Notes: a model not told the origin generated them from the letters alone. DNA of 32,281 bases from Alphaproteobacteria bacterium (GCA_023259685.1 JALRGP010000001.1:1-32281), one strand, 5' to 3'; positions 8,567 to 17,169 are shown, numbered from the stretch's first letter. A program made the numbers and translations.

Positions 8567-9340
8567 ATGAATTTTTTCGCATATATTGGAGAAAGTTTTT
8601 TATTTTTTTTAAATAAAGTTGGCTCAATTTTTTTATTTTTATTTAACACAATTAAATCAAGTGTCTGCTATCCTTGGTATATTAGGCAAATTTGGAATCA
8701 TTTTTTACATTTTTCTTTTTACTCCTTACCTGTTGTTGGTATGACTGCTATTTTTACAGGCATGGTTTTAGCTCTTCAAAGTTACACGGGATTTTCTAGA
8801 TTTTCGGCAGAAAGCACCATCGCAACCGTCGTGGTCTTGTCAATGACGCGCGAACTTGGCCCCGTTTTGGCTGGGTTAATGGTGGCTGGGCGTGTTGGTG
8901 CATCAATTGCTGCGGAAATCGGCACAATGCGTGTCAGTGAACAATTAGATGCCTTAGTGACCTTGCGTGTCAATCCATTTCAATATTTATTTTGGCCTTA
9001 TTTTTTAAGTGGTATTATTGCTCTGCCATTGTTGGTGATCGTAGCGGATGTTATTGGTGTGCTTGGCGGATATTTAGTCAGCGTTTACAAATTGGATTTT
9101 AATGCCAGCCAATACTTACATCAAACAGTACAATATTTAAAAATGGATGATGTTATGTCTGGCATTATTAAATCATCATTTTTTGGTGGTGTTATTGCAT
9201 TGATGGGGTGTTATCATGGCTACCACTCAGCGCGAGGAGCTGAAGGTGTTGGCCAAGCAACGACAAAGGCCGTTGTGAGTGCGTCAATTTTAATTTTATT
9301 AATGAACTATATTTTAACGAACATATTGTTTAAAAAATAA
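8567..9340 (+). CDS. mlaE: MlaE/YrbE-family ABC transporter permease
   Basis: Inner-membrane permease of the Mla phospholipid transport system that keeps the outer membrane asymmetric. 257 residues from ATG 8567. Family signs are FTGMVLALQSYTGF, ELGPVLAGLMVAGRVGASIAAEIGTM, VSEQLDALVTLRVNPFQYL and the late GCYHGYHSARGAEGVGQATTKAVV. Five or six hydrophobic segments are visible. A GTG start at 8546 is possible, but GAGG at 8548-8551 suggests initiation at 8567 with a long spacer. The usual partners (MlaF ATPase, MlaD substrate-binding protein) are not adjacent; the only nearby ATPase is LptB, which serves another system, so the partners are presumably elsewhere. Confidence 0.92.
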   Translation: MNFFAYIGESFLFFLNKVGSIFLFLFNTIKSSVCYPWYIRQIWNHFLHFSFYSLPVVGMTAIFTGMVLALQSYTGFSRFSAESTIATVVVLSMTRELGPVLAGLMVAGRVGASIAAEIGTMRVSEQLDALVTLRVNPFQYLFWPYFLSGIIALPLLVIVADVIGVLGGYLVSVYKLDFNASQYLHQTVQYLKMDDVMSGIIKSSFFGGVIALMGCYHGYHSARGAEGVGQATTKAVVSASILILLMNYILTNILFKK

Positions 9341-9352
9341 ATGTATACTATT

Positions 9353-9379
9353 TTTACATTAGCAATAATTTATTATAAA
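9353..9379 (+). promoter_or_regulatory. Possible promoter for metG
   Basis: TTTACA (9353-9358), 15 bases, TATAAA (9374-9379), or with 17-base spacing TAAAAC (9376-9381). It would give a leader of about 90 bases before the metG ATG. Confidence 0.3.
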
Positions 9380-9410
9380 ACTGGTAAAATTTTAAAATCC
9401 TCATTAAAAA

Positions 9411-9441
9411 AATAGCCATCTTCTTGCCGTATTGGGCTATT
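9411..9441 (+). other. Hairpin in the metG leader
   Basis: AATAGCC (9411-9417) and GGCTATT (9435-9441) form a 7-bp stem with a 17-base loop between mlaE and metG. No T-tract follows, so a factor-independent terminator is unlikely. It may be a leader structure or simply chance. Confidence 0.25.
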
Positions 9442-9480
9442 GTTAAAATATGGCATAGGTGCGTATAGCGGTGAAACCTT

Positions 9481-11196
9481 ATGAAAAAAAAATATTTAAT
9501 TACGAGTGCACTTCCTTACATTAATGGAATAAAACATCTTGGTAATTTAGTTGGATCTATTTTACCTGCTGACATTTATGCAAGATTTTTAAAACAATCT
9601 GGCCATGATGTTCTATTCATCTGTGGAACAGATGAACATGGAACACCTGCTGAAATAGCTGCCCATGAAGCAAATATTTCTATAGAAGATTATTGTTTAA
9701 AAATGCATGACTTGCAAAAATCTATTTATAAGAAGTTTGATATTAACTTTGATTATTTTGGACGTAGTTCAGATCTTTCTAATCATGATCTGACTCAAAA
9801 AATTTATAAAAAATTAAAGGAAAATAACTGTATTATTCAAACAAACATCAATCAGTATTATTCTCACTTTGACAAACGTTTTTTACCAGATCGTTATATC
9901 GAAGGACAATGCCCATTTTGTGGTTTTGATAAAGCTCGTGGAGATCAATGTGATGGATGTTCTCATTTACTGAGTCCAGAAGATCTAATATCGCCCTATT
10001 CTTCCATCAGTGGCAGCACTGATATTGAACTTAAATCTACAAAACATCTTTTTATTGACCTGCCAAAAATACAAGATCAATTAAAAACCTGGGTTGATAG
10101 CCGAACAGAATGGTCTGATCTGGTGACAGGCATTGCACACAAATGGTTAAAAGAAGGTTTGCAATCCCGTTGTATTACCCGTGATTTAACATGGGGTGTT
10201 TCAGTGCCAGAAGACGGTTACGAAGGAAAAGTTTTTTACGTATGGTTTGATGCGCCAAACGCTTATATCAGCATCACAAAAGATTGGGCAAAACAACACG
10301 GTGATCATACAGAATGGGAAAAATGGTGGTTAAATTCACAAGAATCTGTACACTACACGCAATTTATGGCAAAAGATAACGTACCTTTTCATGCGATTTT
10401 TTGGCCATCCATTTTATTATCTGCGGATATGGGATTTAAACTTGTGGATAATATTAAGAGTTTTCACTGGCTGACCTATGAAAAAGGAAAATTTTCAACA
10501 AGCCGAAAAAGGGGGGTCTTTACGGATCAAGCTTTGGAATTGTACAGCGCTGATTATTGGAGGTATTATTTAATTTCAAATTGTCCTGAGACGTCTGATT
10601 CCGATTTCAGTTTCACGCATTTTGCCTCCGTTGTGAATAAAGATTTGGCAGATATTTTGGGAAATTTTTTAAACCGCACACTGTCTCTCATAGCCAAATA
10701 TTATGACGGTCAAATACCTTGTACATTGGACAGTCATTTAATAGATAGAACATTGTTAAGCCAGGCCAGTGAGATTGTAGGTGAGATTCATAAAAATCTA
10801 TCAGCTCTTAAATTTAGACCAGCCACACAGATGTTGCGTTCATTATGGGTTTTGGGTAATACCTACATCACCACCCATGAACCATGGACTGTTTTAAAAC
10901 ATGATAAAGACGCTGCTGGCGTTGTTCTGACCCATTGCATTCATATGCTCAAGGTGTTTGCCGCTGTGAGCCATCCATTCATCCCAAAAACGTCATCTCA
11001 TATTCTAGATCTTCTTAATGATCCTGATTTTGATAAAAAAGATGAGCTGTCATGCGACAATTGTCTGGATTTTACCTATTTCAAAGCAGGTCACCTTATC
11101 AAAGCCCCACAAAGATTATTTGAAAAAATAGATGATGAAACAGTTAAAAATTTGGCGGATAGATTTTCAGGAACCACTAATGCGAACCATGAATGA
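9481..11196 (+). CDS. metG: Methionyl-tRNA synthetase
   Basis: Charges tRNA-Met with methionine; cytoplasmic class I synthetase. 571 residues. The HIGH-type motif is HLGN (19-22) after SALPYINGIK, and the KMSKS-type motif is KFSTS (337-341). The connective zinc knuckle is intact with C144, C147, C157 and C160 (CPFCG...CDGC). VFYVWFDAPNAYI, WPSILLSADMGF and SADYWRYYLISNCPE are family blocks, followed by the all-helical anticodon-binding domain. There is no C-terminal EMAP-like tRNA-binding domain, consistent with the shorter type. The start is supported by MKKKYLITSALPYING. It ends 76 bases before the LON-domain gene. Confidence 0.96.
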   Translation: MKKKYLITSALPYINGIKHLGNLVGSILPADIYARFLKQSGHDVLFICGTDEHGTPAEIAAHEANISIEDYCLKMHDLQKSIYKKFDINFDYFGRSSDLSNHDLTQKIYKKLKENNCIIQTNINQYYSHFDKRFLPDRYIEGQCPFCGFDKARGDQCDGCSHLLSPEDLISPYSSISGSTDIELKSTKHLFIDLPKIQDQLKTWVDSRTEWSDLVTGIAHKWLKEGLQSRCITRDLTWGVSVPEDGYEGKVFYVWFDAPNAYISITKDWAKQHGDHTEWEKWWLNSQESVHYTQFMAKDNVPFHAIFWPSILLSADMGFKLVDNIKSFHWLTYEKGKFSTSRKRGVFTDQALELYSADYWRYYLISNCPETSDSDFSFTHFASVVNKDLADILGNFLNRTLSLIAKYYDGQIPCTLDSHLIDRTLLSQASEIVGEIHKNLSALKFRPATQMLRSLWVLGNTYITTHEPWTVLKHDKDAAGVVLTHCIHMLKVFAAVSHPFIPKTSSHILDLLNDPDFDKKDELSCDNCLDFTYFKAGHLIKAPQRLFEKIDDETVKNLADRFSGTTNANHE

Positions 11197-11272
11197 TTAA
11201 TAATTTTAAAATAGTTGTTTTAGATAAAAAAGCATGGGAAAATGAAAAAAGATTCTCTTATATTTGAGCATC

Positions 11273-11935
11273 ATGTCCTTTGTCAATTTACCTGATACCA
11301 TTACTGTTTTAATTGTGAGTAGCGTTATTATTGTGCCAAAAACCAAAGGAATCGTCCCTGTGTTTAATATTGATCAGTTAAAAGCCATCGGTGATGCTAT
11401 TAAGGATGGAACCTTTATTGGCATTGTTCAAAAAGCAGATGAAGGACACGTTTATGCAACCGGCACATTAACAAAAATATTGGATATGAACGAAATTGAT
11501 GTCAGTGGCACTCTTAAAAAAAAAGATGATTTTCATGATATTGATCATGCTGCCATATTGCTGACATTAGGTGGTGTATCTCGTTTTACGATTCAACAAA
11601 AAGAACAATTCAATGGTTATCTTTTAGCCAAAGTCAGTTATGATAATTATGTGACCGATATGGTTGAACATCACGATTTTTCATTGGACAGGCATCGCTT
11701 GATGAATGCTTTGAGAAAATATTTGAAAAAATTAGACGTTGAGCATAATCTCGATGAATTAATGAAATTTTCAAATGAAAAACTTGTTTATGCCTTGACA
11801 ATGTTTTGTCCTTTGGATTCTAAAGAAAAACAAGCCTTATTAGAAACGCCTAGCATTATTGAGCAATCAAAAATGATGACCAATCTGTTAGAAATTTCTA
11901 GTTATGGTTATGACAACAGTACAATGGTGCATTAA
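11273..11935 (+). CDS. LON substrate-binding-domain protein, divergent
   Basis: About 220 residues resembling stand-alone LON N-terminal domain proteins of alphaproteobacteria, which lack the AAA and protease domains. Segments that fit are FNIDQLKAIGDAIKDGTFIGIVQKA, YATGTLTKILDMNE and LTLGGVSRFTIQQK, followed by the helical C-terminal half with LDELMKFSNEKLVYALTMFCPLDSKEKQALLE. The usual N-terminal FPLP and F-E-x-RY signatures are not recognisable (LPDTITVLIVSSVIIVPK instead), so it has diverged. A TTG at 11264 would add three residues; ATG 11273 has a weak TTGAG upstream. Its stop directly precedes the grxD ATG. Molecular role unknown. Confidence 0.72.
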   Translation: MSFVNLPDTITVLIVSSVIIVPKTKGIVPVFNIDQLKAIGDAIKDGTFIGIVQKADEGHVYATGTLTKILDMNEIDVSGTLKKKDDFHDIDHAAILLTLGGVSRFTIQQKEQFNGYLLAKVSYDNYVTDMVEHHDFSLDRHRLMNALRKYLKKLDVEHNLDELMKFSNEKLVYALTMFCPLDSKEKQALLETPSIIEQSKMMTNLLEISSYGYDNSTMVH

Positions 11936-12253
11936 ATGATACAAAAAAAAATAGAAGAAATTATCCACAACCATCCAGTTGTTCTTTTTATGAAAGGAAC
12001 AAAAGATTTTCCAATGTGTGGATTTTCGTCCGTCGTTGTGACAATTTTAAAACGTCTTGATATTGATTTTCTAGACATTAATGTTTTGGATGATCCACAT
12101 ATGCGCCAAAGCATTAAAGATTACTCTGATTGGCCAACGATTCCTCAATTATATATCCATGGAGAATTTATCGGTGGATGTGATATTACAAAAGAATTGT
12201 ACGAAAAAGGGGAACTCCAAAAGTTGTTGAACATTATATATTCACATGAATGA
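11936..12253 (+). CDS. grxD: Monothiol (CGFS) glutaredoxin
   Basis: Small cytoplasmic glutaredoxin that carries or transfers [2Fe-2S] clusters with BolA-type partners rather than acting mainly as a disulfide reductase. 105 residues with the CGFS active site at 28-31 in KGTKDFPMCGFSS, the WPTIPQLYIHGEFIGGCDI glutathione-binding block (TIP and GGCD), and a C-terminal helix. The ATG follows the LON-domain gene stop with no gap, and its TGA overlaps the tamB ATG (ATGA), so these three form a tight operon. In many alphaproteobacteria grxD lies beside bolA; none is seen here. Confidence 0.94.
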   Translation: MIQKKIEEIIHNHPVVLFMKGTKDFPMCGFSSVVVTILKRLDIDFLDINVLDDPHMRQSIKDYSDWPTIPQLYIHGEFIGGCDITKELYEKGELQKLLNIIYSHE

Positions 12254-14445
12254 TAACGCGTCTATTATTATGTTGTGCATGTTTATTTTTAGGAATCCAA
12301 ATTCCTCATGTACAAGAAGAAGTCATCACTTGGTATATTAAAAAATATACCAATCTTCCTCCTGTTCATATTGAATGCAATGTCGGGTTTGTACCATTTT
12401 TTTTAAATATAAAAAAAATTCATATCCATAATGTGATCGAGATGAATGATATTGATATTCAGTATCGATTTTTAACACATATTGATATTCATGTTAAAGA
12501 TTTTAAAACCTTAATACCTGTGCTTCATGAAAATCTTCACGCCCTGATGCCCATACGTGGTCATGGACAAGGATCCTTTAAAGATTTAAAAAATTTTACA
12601 TCCATCATTCAAACAAACATTGGATCATTCCATATAAACCAAGATATGACACTTGCAAGATTAACAATTCCAAAGCTATATGATGCAGTTCCTCCATTAA
12701 TGATCGAATGTTCTGTGGCTACACTTTCTCCTGAATCTGGCGTTAGGTTGATGTCTGTTCAAGGAGAGGGTTGGTATTTAAAACAGCCTGTTTCCTTGTA
12801 TCTCAATCATGTGTGCGATCCTATTAATATGGTATCTCCCTACGGCCGTGTGCTCATTAATGAACTAGTGATTCCTTTTGAATATCGCCAAGGAGAAATA
12901 TTTAAAAATAAAAAACCTTGGCAAGGACGTGCCATCGTGAACATTGAAAAAGGAATCCCTTTACACGTGATATGCCAATTAAAAGGAACACAGGCTTTGC
13001 CGTCCTTTGATATAACAACGGATATCAACATTGAAAAATTATTCAAAGGTATTGCACGATTGAGCGGTTCATTAAATCAAGCCACATTCTCTGTCAAAGG
13101 CGCATCTCCTTACGGTGATGTTCAAGGAGCCGCCCTGATTAATTTATTTGATCAATCATTTGAAAATTTGGTAGTGTCTTCGCAAGGTAATCTTAAAAGT
13201 GTGAATATGGGTGACATTTTAGAAGGAAAATATTTGATCAAACTCGCAGGTTTTGGAACATTTTTAAATCCAAAAATTGAAGGTTTTATCCAATTAAATC
13301 AAGGCTTGTATACAAATTTAGATAACGGAACCACACTTCAAAATATTGATCTTAAAGCAATTTTTAAAAACCAAAAAATAACGATCGAACATTGTGTTGG
13401 GTATGATGCGCCAAAAAAATCAAACAAGACACCTAAAATGTTTCAGGTAAAAGGATCGATCAACTTATTACAAATCAAAAATCCAACACTTGATCTCAAT
13501 ATTTCTTTTAAAGATTTTCAAATTGCGGATTCTCCTTTGTTTTTTGCACGTTTTGATGGAGATTTAAATGTATCAGGTACAATTCAAAAACCATTTATCA
13601 AAGGTCATGCTCAATTAAAAAAAGCCCGTATTGTTTTGGATGAGGTAGCGGCCTTTGATACATCTAAAGTCAAAATTATGAATAAACCTATTAAAAAAAA
13701 GAAAAAAAACAAAACATCTTTCCAAATTCCTATCGATTTAAAATTGGATATTCCATCCAAATTATACATACGAGGGATGGAATTTAATAGTGAATGGAAA
13801 GGAGAGTTGTGGGTCAAAGGTTGTTTGCCAGATTCATACCTAGAAGGCCAATTGCGCTCAAAAAGAGGATTTTTTAATTTCGTTGGAAAACGGCTAAAGC
13901 TACAAAAAAGTTATATTTTTTATTCAAAGAATTATCCTAATCAACCGAAATTATCTATTGTGATGGTTAAAAATTCATTGGATACTCCTGATGTATTTTT
14001 AAAAATGTTGGGGCAGGCTCCGAAATTTGAATTTTCCATCACAACATTTCCAGAGAGTTCCGTTTTGGATGGGTTATCTTTGTTATTGTTTTCAAAAGAA
14101 TCTAAAGATATTTCCTTGCTGCAAGCCGCGCAATTAACCAGTGTCTTTAAAAGTAAAAAAGATATTGGTTTTTTAATACAGGTGCAAACAATTTTGGAAA
14201 ATGCCCCTATATACTTGAAGCAATACGAACGGTTTGATGCGAAACAAGGGGAAACGAAACACACCAGTGCGATCGGTATCTCTAAGGAATTTAAAAATGC
14301 TCAAATATCAATCGATCAAAGTACGGAACAACATAGTTCAACGCAATTATCACTGCAAGTTCCCTGGTCCAAAAACGTCAGTGTTGATGCAACAATGGGA
14401 AGCGGATATTCCGGCGTTGGACTTAATTACCAAAAACGTTATTAA
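12250..14445 (+). CDS. tamB: TamB/DUF490-family inter-membrane protein
   Basis: Large periplasm-spanning protein of the TamB/AsmA-like class, implicated in outer-membrane protein assembly and in phospholipid transport between membranes. 731 residues, much shorter than E. coli TamB (about 1250), as seen in reduced genomes. An N-terminal hydrophobic signal-anchor (MITRLLLCCACLFLGIQI) is followed by a long beta-rich region of repeated short strands. The C-terminal DUF490-like part contains LKLDIPSKLYIRGMEFNSEW, SKRGFFNFVGKRLKLQKSYI, VFLKMLGQAPKFEFSITTFPES, LLFSKESKDISLLQAAQL, and the ending MGSGYSGVGLNYQKRY. The ATGA overlap with grxD implies coupling. The last 23 bases overlap the convergent ZnuA-like gene. 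Confidence 0.85.
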   Translation: MITRLLLCCACLFLGIQIPHVQEEVITWYIKKYTNLPPVHIECNVGFVPFFLNIKKIHIHNVIEMNDIDIQYRFLTHIDIHVKDFKTLIPVLHENLHALMPIRGHGQGSFKDLKNFTSIIQTNIGSFHINQDMTLARLTIPKLYDAVPPLMIECSVATLSPESGVRLMSVQGEGWYLKQPVSLYLNHVCDPINMVSPYGRVLINELVIPFEYRQGEIFKNKKPWQGRAIVNIEKGIPLHVICQLKGTQALPSFDITTDINIEKLFKGIARLSGSLNQATFSVKGASPYGDVQGAALINLFDQSFENLVVSSQGNLKSVNMGDILEGKYLIKLAGFGTFLNPKIEGFIQLNQGLYTNLDNGTTLQNIDLKAIFKNQKITIEHCVGYDAPKKSNKTPKMFQVKGSINLLQIKNPTLDLNISFKDFQIADSPLFFARFDGDLNVSGTIQKPFIKGHAQLKKARIVLDEVAAFDTSKVKIMNKPIKKKKKNKTSFQIPIDLKLDIPSKLYIRGMEFNSEWKGELWVKGCLPDSYLEGQLRSKRGFFNFVGKRLKLQKSYIFYSKNYPNQPKLSIVMVKNSLDTPDVFLKMLGQAPKFEFSITTFPESSVLDGLSLLLFSKESKDISLLQAAQLTSVFKSKKDIGFLIQVQTILENAPIYLKQYERFDAKQGETKHTSAIGISKEFKNAQISIDQSTEQHSSTQLSLQVPWSKNVSVDATMGSGYSGVGLNYQKRY

Positions 14446-15253
14446 AAAGAAACACAGTTTGATCAATGATATGTCGATAAATATCAAAAAACAAATTTTT
14501 TGATAACAAATAACCTCGACCCGTATAGTTAATAAGCACTGTATGGGCAAACGTCTTTAACTTTGGCATTTCTTCATCCACAATAATTGAGTCAAATTTT
14601 TCATCTTTGAAACGCTTCATGGCACGTGGAGATAAATGATGGGAACATCCTTTAAATAAAAAAAGTGTCCCTTTTGTGCCCATTTCATCATCAATATATT
14701 GTAAAAAATCATGGGAAATGGCATACTCTTTTTTAGAACACTTTGATATTTTTTGAAAAGATTGTGTTTTTAAAACTTCAATATTTTTGCAAAAAGATTC
14801 ACAATTTTTTTCAATTAATTTTTGATGGTGAGGATAAATTTTTTGACATTGGCTCGATAAAAATTTTGCAATAATTTTTATGTTATAAATTGATAAAAAA
14901 AAATGCCCATCATAACCTTGTCCTTGATCTCTTTTTTTTAATAATCTTAATCCTTTAATGTCTTCAATAACAACGTGGCAAGGAATACGGATTTTTTTTA
15001 AGCTAAAAGATTCATATAAGGAACCCAAAGATATAAAAAGACAACTTTTTTGAATGCGCTCGATGTCATGATGAGACAGTTGAACGTGATGATGAGAAGT
15101 ATGATCATGACTCATACTATAAACATGAATATCGCTACCGTCTAATAGATACATCACAATCGATGCAATAGGCTTAAAAGATACAAAAACACCACCTTGG
15201 TTACACCAAGCTGACATCACGACAGAAATGATGATGATATATTTTTTAATCAT
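14423..15253 (-). CDS. znuA: ZnuA-like zinc ABC transporter substrate-binding protein
   Basis: Periplasmic cluster A-I metal-binding protein, most likely for zinc. 276 residues with a signal peptide (MIKKYIIIISVVMSAWCNQ). VFVSFKPIASIVMYLLDG matches the family's first strand and helix. A His-rich loop lies at residues 49-62 (H49, H51, H54-H56, H61, H62) and includes the position of the first zinc ligand. DGHFFLSIYNIKIIAKFL corresponds to the usual D-x-H-x-W-x-x-x-x-N block, and YAISHDFLQYIDDEMG to the HDA-x-x-Y block. AGAGG precedes the ATG at good spacing. No permease (ZnuB) or ATPase (ZnuC) is adjacent. It lies downstream of a Nudix hydrolase and a 42-residue membrane protein in one direction. 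Confidence 0.8.
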   Translation of the reverse strand: MIKKYIIIISVVMSAWCNQGGVFVSFKPIASIVMYLLDGSDIHVYSMSHDHTSHHHVQLSHHDIERIQKSCLFISLGSLYESFSLKKIRIPCHVVIEDIKGLRLLKKRDQGQGYDGHFFLSIYNIKIIAKFLSSQCQKIYPHHQKLIEKNCESFCKNIEVLKTQSFQKISKCSKKEYAISHDFLQYIDDEMGTKGTLFLFKGCSHHLSPRAMKRFKDEKFDSIIVDEEMPKLKTFAHTVLINYTGRGYLLSKNLFFDIYRHIIDQTVFLFNNVFGN

Positions 15254-15263
15254 ACTTATCCTC

Positions 15264-15392
15264 TTATTTTTTAATATCTTTAGACAGATGAGCTATAGCT
15301 GTTTTTTCGCCTTCTCCAACGATATAACCGATAAAAAAACATATAGTTCCAAAGATAACGACAAGTATCACACTGATCACCATACGAAACAT
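15264..15392 (-). CDS. Small single-span membrane protein (42 aa), unknown
   Basis: A 42-codon frame filling the gap between the Nudix and ZnuA-like genes. The ATG at 15392 begins two bases after the Nudix TAA; its TAA at 15264-15266 lies ten bases before the znuA ATG. The protein opens MFRMVISVILVVIFGTICFF and continues IGYIVGEGEKTAIAHL, giving one hydrophobic helix (residues 4-25) with a GxxxG-like GYIVG and a charged C-terminal tail. Exact fit between two co-directional genes, plus the well-placed ribosome binding site for znuA immediately after its stop, argues that it is a real operon member. I do not recognise it. It may accompany metal uptake, but that is only inferred from position. 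Confidence 0.6.
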   Translation of the reverse strand: MFRMVISVILVVIFGTICFFIGYIVGEGEKTAIAHLSKDIKK

Positions 15393-15394
15393 GA

Positions 15395-15991
15395 TTAAAT
15401 CCGAATTCTATGGAAAAAATGGCACCATTTTTTTGTATCATCTAAAATGTCGGGGTGAGACATAATTTGATCCAAAGACATCCATTGACCGCTATGCCCT
15501 TCACGTTCTTCTATTTGAAAAGATGTGTCTTTGACTTTTCCTAAATAAATTAAATCCGTATGATAGCGCACGCCCGCAATCGTCTCATGATCATCAATAC
15601 CAAAAGGACATGGTCTTGCGGATATAGGAGACGCACTGATTAATTCCACAGTCATACCGGTTTCTTCAAGAACTTCTCTGATGGCTGCATCAGACGGAAT
15701 TTCATGGTTATCAATTTTGCCACCAGGTGGAACAAATTTTTGAAGACGATGATGAAAAAACATAAAAAATTCCTTGGCTTCATTTTTAATGTAAACCGTT
15801 GCGCACATAAAATATTGAGGTACATTTTCATCGAAACATCGGTTGATCCGTGACATAACAAAGGTGTTGTGATCTTTGTCTGTGATCACCCATTGCTCCT
15901 GACTGTGATCATAAGACATAGTATCAGGAATACAAGATACGATAGAACGTTTTCCGTTATCAAATGTATATTCAAAATGTAGTTTTTTCAT
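15395..15991 (-). CDS. Nudix hydrolase
   Basis: Hydrolyses a nucleoside-diphosphate-linked compound; substrate unknown. 198 residues. A textbook Nudix box spans residues 91-113: G91, five residues, E97, seven residues, R105-E106, E109-E110, G112, seen as GKIDNHEIPS then DAAIREVLEETGM. The roughly 60 residues before FMCATVYIKNEAKEFF form an extra N-terminal beta-rich part (FEYTFDNGKRSIVSC) beyond a minimal Nudix domain. The C-terminus HPDILDDTKKWCHFFH resembles those of 8-oxo-dGTPase-like members, but that is weak. It is separated from rlmB by a terminator and leads into the 42-aa gene. Confidence 0.88.
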   Translation of the reverse strand: MKKLHFEYTFDNGKRSIVSCIPDTMSYDHSQEQWVITDKDHNTFVMSRINRCFDENVPQYFMCATVYIKNEAKEFFMFFHHRLQKFVPPGGKIDNHEIPSDAAIREVLEETGMTVELISASPISARPCPFGIDDHETIAGVRYHTDLIYLGKVKDTSFQIEEREGHSGQWMSLDQIMSHPDILDDTKKWCHFFHRIRI

Positions 15992-16019
15992 TATTGTCCT
16001 TGAAGTTTAATCAAAATGA

Positions 16020-16040
16020 AAAGGGCTAAAATAGCCCTTT
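16020..16040 (-). terminator. Factor-independent terminator of rlmB
   Basis: AAAGGGCTA (16020-16028), loop AAA, TAGCCCTTT (16032-16040): a perfect 9-bp stem twelve bases past the rlmB stop. On the minus strand the stem is followed by TTTTCATTTT. Confidence 0.8.
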
Positions 16041-16052
16041 ATGAAAAAGTGT

Positions 16053-16799
16053 CTAGGCAGCTACTCCTGGTTGAAGAGATTTAAAATTTTCTTGTGCACA
16101 CTGAACGGTATACATAGAAATACCTGCAGCAACCGAGGCATTTAATGTGCTGAAATCAGGGTTGGTTCGAAGCTTAATCAAAGCATCACATGATTTTTCT
16201 GTTAAATCACGCAATCCTTCCCCTTCATTTCCAATGACGATCGCAACTTTTCCTTCCAGATCAACCTCATCAAGATATTTTGTACCTTCTTCGGCAAGAC
16301 CATAACACCAAAAACCAAGTTTTTTAAGGTCTTCTAAACCTTGTGCTAAATTGGGAATGGTAATTTGGGTCACATGCTCAAACGCACCACACGCTGCTTT
16401 GACGATCACACCTGTTTCCTTTGGAGCATGGGTTTGAAGAACAACTAATGCATCCACGCCCATGGCATAACATGAACGAACAATCGCTCCGATATTTTGC
16501 GGATCATTGATACGATCTAATACGAGAACACGTTGATTTTTTTTCTCGTTTTTTTCTAAGTAATCAATGCCGTAAGTTTCAAGAGGTCTTACTTGCAAAG
16601 CGATTCCTTGGTGAATAGCACCCGCTGGCAAACGAAGAGCCAGGTTTTTTTTATCTGCTAAATGGACACGGCGCCCTTGTAGTTCTGGAATTTGCATTAA
16701 AAAATCCTCATCCGTGACAAACACTTGTTCGATCACGCGATTCTTATTTCTTAATGCAGCCACACATGGATGCCATCCGTAAATCAGAAGATTGTTCAT
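16053..16799 (-). CDS. rlmB: SPOUT-family rRNA 2'-O-methyltransferase (RlmB/TrmH type)
   Basis: Methylates a 2'-hydroxyl in 23S rRNA (G2251 in E. coli) using SAM. 248 residues, the normal RlmB length. The N-terminal substrate-binding domain begins IYGWHPCVAALRN and includes HQGIALQV (63-70). The knotted SPOUT domain shows motif 1 NDPQNIGAIVRSC (98-110), motif 2 VIGNEGEGLR (188-197) and motif 3 STLNASVAAGI (217-227). The N-terminal domain with G-x-HP-V-x-AAL favours RlmB over TrmH or TrmL. It has a promoter upstream and its own terminator, so it forms an independent unit. Confidence 0.93.
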   Translation of the reverse strand: MNNLLIYGWHPCVAALRNKNRVIEQVFVTDEDFLMQIPELQGRRVHLADKKNLALRLPAGAIHQGIALQVRPLETYGIDYLEKNEKKNQRVLVLDRINDPQNIGAIVRSCYAMGVDALVVLQTHAPKETGVIVKAACGAFEHVTQITIPNLAQGLEDLKKLGFWCYGLAEEGTKYLDEVDLEGKVAIVIGNEGEGLRDLTEKSCDALIKLRTNPDFSTLNASVAAGISMYTVQCAQENFKSLQPGVAA

Positions 16800-16833
16800 T
16801 AGTTTAAAATTTTAAAGGTCTGTAGCTACTTTG

Positions 16834-16863
16834 ATCATAGGGTTTTCTTATATATCTGTGCAA
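16834..16863 (-). promoter_or_regulatory. Sigma70-type promoter for rlmB
   Basis: On the minus strand TTGCAC (16863-16858), 18 bases, TATGAT (16839-16834), about 35 bases before the rlmB ATG. Confidence 0.45.
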
Positions 16864-17169
16864 GCTTTGCATAAGAACGGGGGTGCGATACCCCCACCCT
16901 CCCTACTTGGGGTAAATGTGTTTCAGCGTTTGATTCACTTTGTAGTTGTCGCGGGTAGCATAAAAAGATTAAAAAAATATTAATTTTTACCATTTTCGCA
17001 AAAAAATAATAAAAACAAGAAAAAATAAAATATTTTTGTTAGAAATTCTCTTAATGAATATAAAAAAATCATCTGTTTTGAAGATATTTTTCTTCCTCCC
17101 CCACTTTTAATCGCACCCCTTAAAATCTTTGGGTATGGGACGGCCTATTGGCAAAACACATAAATAATT
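16864..17169. other. Intergenic region with C-rich hairpin and distant inverted ends
   Basis: Apart from the rlmB promoter, the 370-base gap between rlmB and the second MFS gene has no plausible gene. It holds a tight hairpin GGGGGT-GCGAT-ACCCCC (16879-16895). Its 10 bases GGGGTGCGAT (16880-16889) recur inverted as ATCGCACCCC at 17110-17119, and both ends lie near C-rich tracts while the middle (16965-17090) is very AT-rich. The roughly 240-base unit could be a decayed small mobile element or a structured RNA; no tRNA, tmRNA, 4.5S or RNase P signature is visible. Confidence 0.3.

Noticed and set aside
16815..16895. Possible tRNA (GGTCTGTAGCTAC stretch and C-rich hairpin)
   Set aside because: No D-arm, anticodon arm or GTTCRA T-loop can be folded around it.
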